A program made the position numbers and the translations under genes. The notes under the pieces are model-generated. The model was not told the DNA's origin, made no database searches, and saw nothing but the letters and a program-made list of their open reading frames with translations. A stretch of DNA of 64,000 nt from Acanthamoeba castellanii str. Neff (Eukaryota > Discosea > Longamoebia > Acanthamoebidae), in contig NW_004457268.1 in NCBI RefSeq assembly GCF_000313135.1, forward strand, positions 504,319 to 568,318, written 5' to 3'. Positions 57,433 to 64,000 of this stretch are shown one piece after another. Positions within the stretch are counted from its first letter, which is position 1. Every line of letters starts with the position of its first letter.

Positions 57433-60400
57433 ATAAGAAGCATACCTGGAGGGAGGATGCGTTCGGCGATGGGCGAGGTCTTGGGCCGGCTCGGCCGGGC
57501 TCTTCGCGTCTTGTCCTCGATGAACCCGCCCAGCGTGGTCACGCACTGCGACAGCGCCAGGTAGATGAACTGGTCGTCTTCCTCCTGCACCACACGATTA
57601 GCGCTAAGCCGCACACGCACGAAAAGCACGACACACACGACAAACACGAACACATCGCACGACACGCACCTTGGCATAGTAGCTGACGACGTTGTTGTGT
57701 TCGTCGGCGACAAGGAGGAGCGAGATCTCGCGATAGGCCAGCTGGTAGAAGTCGGCCAGCATGCGCTTCACGGCCACCTTGCGCCCGTGCAGCATGCCCT
57801 CGTAGACCACCGTACCGCTGCTGCCGTGTCCCAGGACCTTGGACATGTGGATCTCTGCCCACCACCACCCCCACAGGGCAGTCAGCTAATCGACGCACGC
57901 ACTCACGCACTCACGCACGACACGACACACGACACACGATCGCACACGTGTGGGGCGGGTACCGAGTTGGCCCACGCGGAGGGTGCCGTCCTCGCCCAGC
58001 GGGTTGAGCCTCTCGGAGGGGATGACGGGCGTGGACCTGCTCTTGGCCGCCGTCGTCGACAGGCCGCGCTTCCTCCTCTTCTTCTTCGCATTGTTATGGT
58101 CGTCATTTCCGCCCTCGTCCGAGTCCTCGTTGCTCCTCCGACCGCTCTCCTCGCCTTCGCTTGCCTCATCGCCGCCGCCGTCGCCGCCTCCGCCGCTTTC
58201 GTACTTTTCACCATCATCGCCTTCTTCGTTCTCGTCGTCGTCGTCGTTGCGGCTCTGGGAGTTCTTGCGCGCCTTCCGCCGCGCGCGCCTGCTGTTGCCG
58301 CCGCTTAGTTTGGGTGCTACGCGGCTGCTGCTGCCGCCTCGCACCTCCAGGCTCGCTGCCGCAGTCGGTTGGCGTATGCGCCGGGCCGAGGCGTAGATGA
58401 AGAAGACGAGGCCCATCGACGCCATCGTCAGCACAGACGAAATGACGCTCGCCCGACCGATGCCGAGCGCGTCGAGCATCCGCGCGACCCGCTCCACCAG
58501 CGCCGTGTCCGTGTCGTCGTCGTTGGGCCGCGGCGCGGCGGTGGCGGCGATGACGGCCGTCGACTTGTCCTGGTCGTTGCCCGCACGCCGCCGTCCAAAG
58601 GGTTGGTCGGCCCGGTGGCCACCGGCGGCGGTCTTCTCGATGAAGTGGAGGCCCTTAACCAGGCACACGCGGCCGTTGTCGAAGACGATGCTGTTGTTGG
58701 TGCGGTACTCGTCGACGTCATCGCTCTCGTCGTCGTCGTCATCGAATATTCGATGGTGGTCGCACTGGTAGCGCGTGTCGACAAAGGGCGTCACGAGCTG
58801 GCTGTGGCCCTGTTGTGTGACGTCATCGGGCGCGGGGAGGGAGTAGACGCTTTGCTGCTGGTGGTGGTGGTCGGCCGATGACAGCATTCGGTCCTGCGGG
58901 TAGATGACCTGCGGGTCGGGAAACGCGATCAGACTGCCCTCGTGCTCCACAATGAACACTCCATCGGCGTCTGCAAGTAAGTGAACACACACATACACAC
59001 AACAACGTTAAACATACGCACATGAGAAAGAAGTAGAAGAGAGAGAGAGAGCGCATTACCTTCGTCGGGGCTCGACACGGAGTGGAGGGAGTGCTTGTGC
59101 GAGATGACGAACGGGGTGCGCAGGGTGCGGAGGAACGCACGCCGCACGAGCGCGTCGTAGGCCACCTGGTACACCGACACCACCGGTGACGGGAACTTCA
59201 TGTTCCACAGACGCAACCCTGGTCGCACCATTGTCGTCCCAGCTCGCACGAGTCAGACACTTCCCACATCTCAATCGTGTCGTGCGTGTCGTGTCGTATC
59301 GCGCGTGTGCGTGTGCGTGTGCGTGTGCGTGTGCGTGTGCGTGTGCGTGCCGAACCGTTGTTCATGTCGACTGCGTGGACCCCATTGGGATTCAGGGAGG
59401 CCATGAGCGTGATGTCTGACAGCGACGACCGCCCACACCAACAGAACGAAGGAAAGCGCGATCAGTTTGTTGTTCCGAGGAGAGACGGATGACGATGACG
59501 CACTCGGGTCCTCGAGAGAATCGGAGGTGAACTCGCTCACGGTGACATTCCATCGCTCCTCGCCGCTCTTGTGATTGATTGCGCGCACCGTGTAGTCCGT
59601 CCGCATGACGAACAACTGTTGTGTTGACGACGATGATGGTGACGATGATGGCACCAACATGTTGGCGGTGTGACGATGGTGGTGTTGGTGAGGAATGCGA
59701 AGCAGCTGGTTACCTGGTTGGCATTCTTTTCATCGTCGTCGGGGTCGGCGGGCACGAGCTGGGTGGAGAGGCCCTTGGTCGAGTGCACGGAGGCCAGGCT
59801 GCCGGTGTCGAGCTCGAGGGTGAAGATCTGCGAGTCCTTGCTGCCCACGAACAGCGTGCCGTCGGCCGCCAGGAACGGCGAGTTGTTCACCATGTCCTTG
59901 ATCGACGATGGCAATTTCTGCCGCACGCAGCCAAACACACATGAGCGACACATGAGCGACACACGAGCAACACGCGACACGCACGACACACACCTTGAGC
60001 ATGCCCGTGCTGGTGATGTAGGCGTAGAGCGAGCCGTCGCGCCCAGGAATCAGTAGAGGGTCTTCAGAGCGGCCAGAAGCACCGCCGGCGACCTGTACAG
60101 CGCAGTGCACCAGGCAATGGATAAGCACAGTGGTGGTGGTGGTGATGATGATGATGCATGGAGCAGACACAGAGCTTTGGGGGGGGACGTGCTTCTACAG
60201 ACCTGTGAAGAAGAACCAGAGAAGAGGGAACGCCCCGAGTGGAAGGACCACAGCTGCTCGCCCGTGCTGCCCTCCACGCCATACACTCGCCCGTCCGCGG
60301 TTGCAACCACGTACACTTGCCTACAATTCGAAATCAATCACAATGTACAAATACAATTAATTAATTAAATATTTTTGAATTAATAAGTAAATAAATAAGA

Positions 60401-60681
60401 AGAAGGCAAATGGTGGTGCACCTTTCTCCCTCTTTGGTGCCTACGATGGCGTTCGTGGGGGTCAAAACAGCAGCGGTGGAAGTGAGTGCAAGCTGCCCAG
60501 GCTTCAGCTTCGCATCCGAGGTGGTCTTGTGGTCCTTGCCAACCACGCTGGCCGTTGCAAGCGTGCACAGCGGGAGGGCGAACAAGAGCAGGAGCAGAAT
60601 CGCCCCAAATGCCGGCGGCGATTCATAATTTATCCATGCTGTGCAGCTGCAGCCCCCGCCTCCCTTCCACCTCTTCTTCAT
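55535..60681 (-). CDS. IRE1: IRE1 (ERN1) unfolded-protein-response kinase/endoribonuclease
   Basis: The start at 60681 gives a signal sequence ([18 protein letters not shown]). The luminal beta-rich sensor has PQQ-like strands ([68 protein letters not shown]). One transmembrane segment ([20 protein letters not shown]) precedes a charged linker. The kinase has [43 protein letters not shown] (DMG in place of DFG) and [17 protein letters not shown]. The KEN RNase end shows [19 protein letters not shown], keeping the catalytic Arg and His, then [11 protein letters not shown] and a TGA at 55535-55537. IRE1 senses misfolded ER proteins and cuts a transcription-factor mRNA to start the UPR. Introns carry (GAC)n and GTGTCGTGT arrays. 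Confidence 0.93.
57354..57432 (+). repeat. (GAC/GAT)n array in an IRE1 intron
   Basis: Tandem GACGAC and GATGAC units lie between the IRE1 exon ending in ERILPP (donor GTATGC on the minus strand) and the next exon. Translated on the minus strand it reads as poly-Ser, but the splice signals place it in an intron. Confidence 0.8.
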
Positions 60682-60914
60682 GCTGCAGCCGTGTCCCCTT
60701 CACAGCAGCCGGCAGACAAGGAGATCCAAGAAGAAACGTTGTTCGATTCCTTGCTTGCACAGTTGCAGTTTGGGCTTTGCCCTGCGCCACGTCATCCGAG
60801 TTATTTGTGTCGACTGCCCACGTCATCTTAACGCTATTTTTGTCGACCATAAATATTTTTAATTATTAATAATAAATAAACATGAAGGAGCCAGGAAATC
60901 TTTCTCTCCTCTCT

Positions 60915-62088
60915 CTACTGGGTGGGGTTGGCGTATTTGGCGTAGCCCTGGAGGATGTCGGCGGTGGGGGGGAAGGTCTGCTGCCACGACGGGCGGCTCA
61001 CGAAGGCGTCGTGCCACTTCTTGAGGCGCTCGTCAACGGCCAGCACGTCGAAGTCGCGGTAGTGCGGCAGCGAGATGGCGAAGCGGCCGATGAACGGCAG
61101 AATGGCCACATCAGCCTGTTTGTCGAACGTGGAGCACACGCATCATCCCATTCGTTGTGAGCGAGTGCACACGCTGTGTGTGTTGTGTTGTGTTGTGTTG
61201 TGTTGTGTTGTGTTGTGTTGTGTTGTGTTGTGTGGCTAGACTCATAGGGAGGGGCGTGAGTACCAGAGAGATGTGCTGGCCCAGGAAGTAGGGGCCTTCG
61301 CCAGCCTGCGCGGAGTAGAGGTCGAGAAGCGCCTTCAGCTTCTTGGTGATCTCCTCCTTGATCTTGTCGTCTTGGGACCGATCCTACAGCGCACAACGCC
61401 GGCATCAGAACAGGGGAAGAAGAAGACCACCACACACCACCCCACTCAAGAGGTCTCAACAAGACCGCAAGTATGTGAGAGAATGGTAAAGGGCAACCAT
61501 ACCTGGTTCCTGAGGAGCTGGTACAGCGCGGGGATGACCTGAGAGCCGAACTGGTCCACGATGAACCTCGACGCGTACCTGTGCACAGGAGGCAGCCAGA
61601 CGATGGTCATGAGCTGCTCATGACCATGTGGTGGGCTTCTTGTTCATGCGAGTAGCGAAAAAGATGAAGTACCGCTGGTACGGGTCGCTGGGGAGGAGGC
61701 GAGGGCTGGCGTTGAAGAAGGCGTCGTCCAGGTATTCGGTAATCAACAGCTGCGGCAAATCATTGTGAGCCCTTCATAAGAAGAAAAGAGGGGGGGGAAT
61801 GAGGCTTACAGATTCGTGGATCGTGTGCTCTCCGTGGACGAGCGTGGGCACGGTGCCCCTGGGGTTAACCTTCAAGTACCTGTGCGAGATCGAAGATTAA
61901 GATGCAGCGCTGCAGGAGCTGCAGAGTGGACCCACTGGTGCTCTCGTACCAGTCGGGCTTGTCACCGCCAAGAGGGATGATGACGGTCTCGAAGAAAGGC
62001 CCTTCTCGGTGGCGGTGAGGAGGGCGCGGTGCGCGAAGGGGCAGATAGGGTTGGTGTAGAGGGTAAGCTTGCTGTCGCTCTGGGCCAT
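60915..62088 (-). CDS. Glutathione S-transferase, omega/DHAR-like
   Basis: The start at 62088 (MAQSDSKLTLYTNPICPFAH) places a Cys-Pro-Phe-Ala active site in the thioredoxin-like N-domain, as in omega or DHAR-type GSTs. FETVIIPLGGDKPDW splices at GTACGAG into YLKVNPRGTVPTLV, which contains the cis-Pro glutathione-binding loop, and then HTIHESLLITEYLDD. The helical C-domain follows (ADVAILPFIGRFAISL, RLKKWHDAFVSRPSW), ending YANPTQ with a stop at 60915. One T is missing in a T run near 62000 (GGCCTTTCTTC), breaking exon 1; the flanking code is intact, so this is probably an error. The enzyme would act in thiol transfer or dehydroascorbate reduction. An intron holds a TTGTG repeat. Confidence 0.87.
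61170..61234 (+). repeat. (TTGTG)n repeat in a GST intron
   Basis: About a dozen TTGTG pentamers lie in the intron before the last GST exon, which encodes ADVAILPFIGRF. The sequence is a simple repeat with no coding sense. Confidence 0.9.
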
Positions 62089-62366
62089 CTTGAATCAAAG
62101 CTAGAGTAGTGTAGTTGCTGTATTGGGCTCAGGTTGTTGTTGTTGCGAGATTGAAGGCGCACGGCACTATTTAAATAATGTCGTACTTCGGCGAGACGTC
62201 CCAACAACGCCGACATCACGAATAACCGAGTCGGCGAGGAGGCAATGGGCGGACCGCATTCGCCTTGAGGACCAATTACGCTCATCTTTCAGAGTGTTGA
62301 ACTCATAAAGCTGATAAAGCGAAGTCATTGCAAACCACCGGGGGATTGATTTAATCGTTCAATATT

Positions 62367-62651
62367 CTACTCGAATTGTCTGCGAGAGAAGACGTGGACG
62401 CGGGGGCCGCGGGTGACGCCCACCGAGGTGCGGGAGGTGAGCTGGAGCGAAGGGAGGGCACCGGGGGCGGTCGACGGCAGGGCGTGGCCAGCCTCGGCAG
62501 CATGGGGGGCATCATCGAGCACCTGGGCGAACTCGGTGGGGCCGTTGATCAGGCGGCTGGTCGCGCGGAGGTCGAACGCAGCGCCGAGCGGGGTTCCATT
62601 ACGCAGGTGGCGCAGGGGCTTGAGGGGGCTGAGTCGGAGAAGGGTGGCCAT
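62367..62651 (-). CDS. Small protein with mitochondrial-type N-terminus
   Basis: The 94-codon frame starts MATLLRLSPLKPLRHLRNGT, an amphipathic Arg/Leu/Ser leader without acidic residues, typical of mitochondrial import signals. It ends in the basic segment VTRGPRVHVFSRRQFE. Codon composition is host-like. It is divergent from the cyclin gene, with 108 bp between start codons, a layout seen elsewhere in the window. No family is recognised. Confidence 0.5.
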   Translation of the reverse strand: MATLLRLSPLKPLRHLRNGTPLGAAFDLRATSRLINGPTEFAQVLDDAPHAAEAGHALPSTAPGALPSLQLTSRTSVGVTRGPRVHVFSRRQFE

Positions 62652-62759
62652 TGTCGATCAACTTCAATCGTCTATCGATTGAAATCTTCCGAAGAAATCT
62701 GTTTTCTTTTGTGAAAGAGAGAAGAGAAAAGACAATTTCTTGTCAAGCACAGCAGCAAG

Positions 62760-64000
62760 ATGGAACCAGGTCGCACGCCCATGTCGCCCTCGGTGCACGG
62801 TAAGACGGAGCAGCAGAAGCGAGCCCTTCGCGTGCGTGCCTGCATCGTCACCATCCAAAAGGCTGGCCAGGAGCTCAAGCTGTACACGCCTGCACCAAAT
62901 AACAAAACGATTTATTTTCCATTTCAATCTAATGGCCGCACTACACAACACATCCAAAGCCCGCAGATGGTGATCGCCACGGCAGCGACATTCTTCCATC
63001 GTTTCTTTGCCTGCAACCCCCTGCACGAGCACGATCGCCTCGTCATGGTCATGGCGTGCCTCTTCCTCGCCTCCAAGGTGGAAGAGGTGCCCAAGAAGGC
63101 GCGCGATGTCATCCTCGCCACCCACTACGTCGCTCGCAAGGAAGTGCTCCACGCCGACTCAGCGGTACCGCTGGCCTCCAACCTGCACCTGCCATCGATG
63201 ACCACCAGCTTGTGTGGTGTGTGCTCACCTCACCGTGTCGATGGCCCCAAACCAAAAGGAATTCGCGCGGTTCAGAGAGGACGTGATTCGTCACGAGCGG
63301 CTGCTGGTCACCAACATCAGCCTGGCGGTGGACCACCCGTACCACTACCTCGTCAGCCTAGCCAAAGCCGTCGATCGTACTTTGTTACTCGCCGTGTGTG
63401 TGTCGTGTGTCGTGTGTGTGTGTCGTGTGTGGTGTGTGTGTGCGTGCGTGTTATCGTCTAAGGTTCTGTTTCTCTTCCCACCGCGCGCAGCTGTCAACAA
63501 GGACTTGATACAGATTTCGTGGAACTTTGTCAACGACAGCCTGCGCACGGAGGTGTGCTTGAACTACGACCCGCGGTTGATTGCCGGCGCGGCCTTGTAT
63601 CTCTCGGTCAAGTGCCTCGGCTTCAACATCACGCGAAATGGCGCGCCCGCCACCCTGTTCGAAGTCATCAACATGCCCAAGGCCCTCATCGAGGGTACAC
63701 CCTCACGCCTTCTGCTTCTTCTTCTTCTTCGTCTCATCTCTGGAATTCGCGCAGAGGTGAGCAGCCAGATATTGGATCTCTACGAGACCGCGCCCAGCCT
63801 GGCGTCCATGCGGGGCGATGGCAGCGGATCCGGGGCCTCCACGGGGAGCACCCACATGCCCGCCGAAGATGGGTACCGACCCCCCCTCCCTCCCATTCAG
63901 CCAAGCCTGCGCGACATCGCAGCCACCACTAACCACTAAACACTCTTCATCGTCGCGCTCGCAGCGTGCCGCAGTGAGTGCAAGGCGCCCGTGCCCGTGC
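62760..64000 (+). CDS. Cyclin of the K/T/L type, 3' end outside the window
   Basis: ATG 62760 begins MEPGRTPMSPSVHGKTEQQK. The cyclin box follows after an intron: PQMVIATAATFFHRFFACNP, VMACLFLASKVEEVPKKARD and FREDVIRHERLLVTNISLAV. The second repeat has DLIQISWNFVNDSLRTEVCL, IAGAALYLSVKCLGFNI and FEVINMPKALIE. The FFHRFF and FLASKVEE motifs and the paired folds fit transcription cyclins (CycT, CycK, CycL), partners of CDK9, CDK12/13 or CDK11 that phosphorylate RNA polymerase II. After a Ser/Gly-rich tail a further intron ends near 63968, and the last visible exon runs off the window. Confidence 0.87.

Noticed and set aside
57106..57546. Poly-Ser minus-strand open frame
   Set aside because: It is produced by the (GAC/GAT)n array inside an IRE1 intron; flanking splice signals remove it.

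Overview
The window is nuclear DNA of a GC-rich, intron-rich free-living amoeba. Acanthamoeba (A. castellanii type) is the best fit, by inference. Genes are packed on both strands with 100-600 bp spacers. They are cut by many short introns whose donors are mostly GTACGY and whose interiors are CACACG/ACACG-type simple repeats. The proteins are eukaryotic, and the F-box/ankyrin, MYND/ankyrin, kelch-BTB and DH-PH families fit an amoebozoan.

Layout. 1-4.59 kb: an AT-richer block almost free of CpG, holding a decayed multi-exon gene-like unit, a degenerate second copy of its 3' part, and ~110-bp inverted repeats. 5.1-10.1 kb (+): secreted parallel beta-helix protein with SPSNTP linkers and a tandemly duplicated domain, ending at a second CpG-free block (10.1-10.72 kb). 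11.1-13.9 kb (-): ABCG half transporter. 14.3-20.6 kb (+): DHX34-type DEAH helicase. 20.7-21.8 kb (-): zinc alcohol dehydrogenase, divergent from an AKR7-type aldo/keto reductase (22.2-23.4 kb, +) across a CCAAT-rich promoter. 23.5-26.2 kb (-): TPR/ankyrin/MYND protein. 26.3-27.5 kb: structured DNA and a truncated gene fragment. 27.6-29.8 kb (-): F-box/ankyrin protein. 30.1-33.8 kb (+): UPF0235 protein, an unknown low-complexity protein and a TENT5/FAM46-type nucleotidyltransferase. 34.4-38.2 kb (+): DENND6 homologue. 38.3-42.6 kb (+): helical-repeat protein. 42.8-45.1 kb (+): F-box/SPRY protein. 45.3-46.1 kb (+): EF-hand light chain. 46.3-48.4 kb (+): F-box/ankyrin protein. 48.4-51.2 kb (-): LZTR1-like kelch-BTB protein, divergent from a DH-PH RhoGEF flanked by membrane segments (51.4-55.4 kb, +). 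One RhoGEF intron carries a complete U1 snRNA gene. 55.5-60.7 kb (-): IRE1 kinase/RNase. 60.9-62.1 kb (-): glutathione S-transferase. 62.4-62.65 kb (-): small protein with a mitochondrial-type N-terminus. 62.76 kb to the end (+): cyclin K/T/L-type cyclin, cut by the window edge.

Themes. ADH, AKR, GST and ABCG are detoxification or export functions. IRE1 and the ER/secretory proteins bear on protein folding and trafficking. DHX34, U1, the cyclin and the TENT5-like enzyme act in RNA synthesis and processing. The most striking signal is the U1 snRNA: its 5' end carries G at position 5, pairing with C at donor position +4, and GTACGT is the donor type that dominates these genes. Second is the 2.7-kb stretch without a single CpG, which looks like long-term CpG methylation and decay. 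Several genes carry one- or two-base indels, mostly in homopolymers, that look like assembly errors. All functional calls come from reading motifs by eye; no searches were run.
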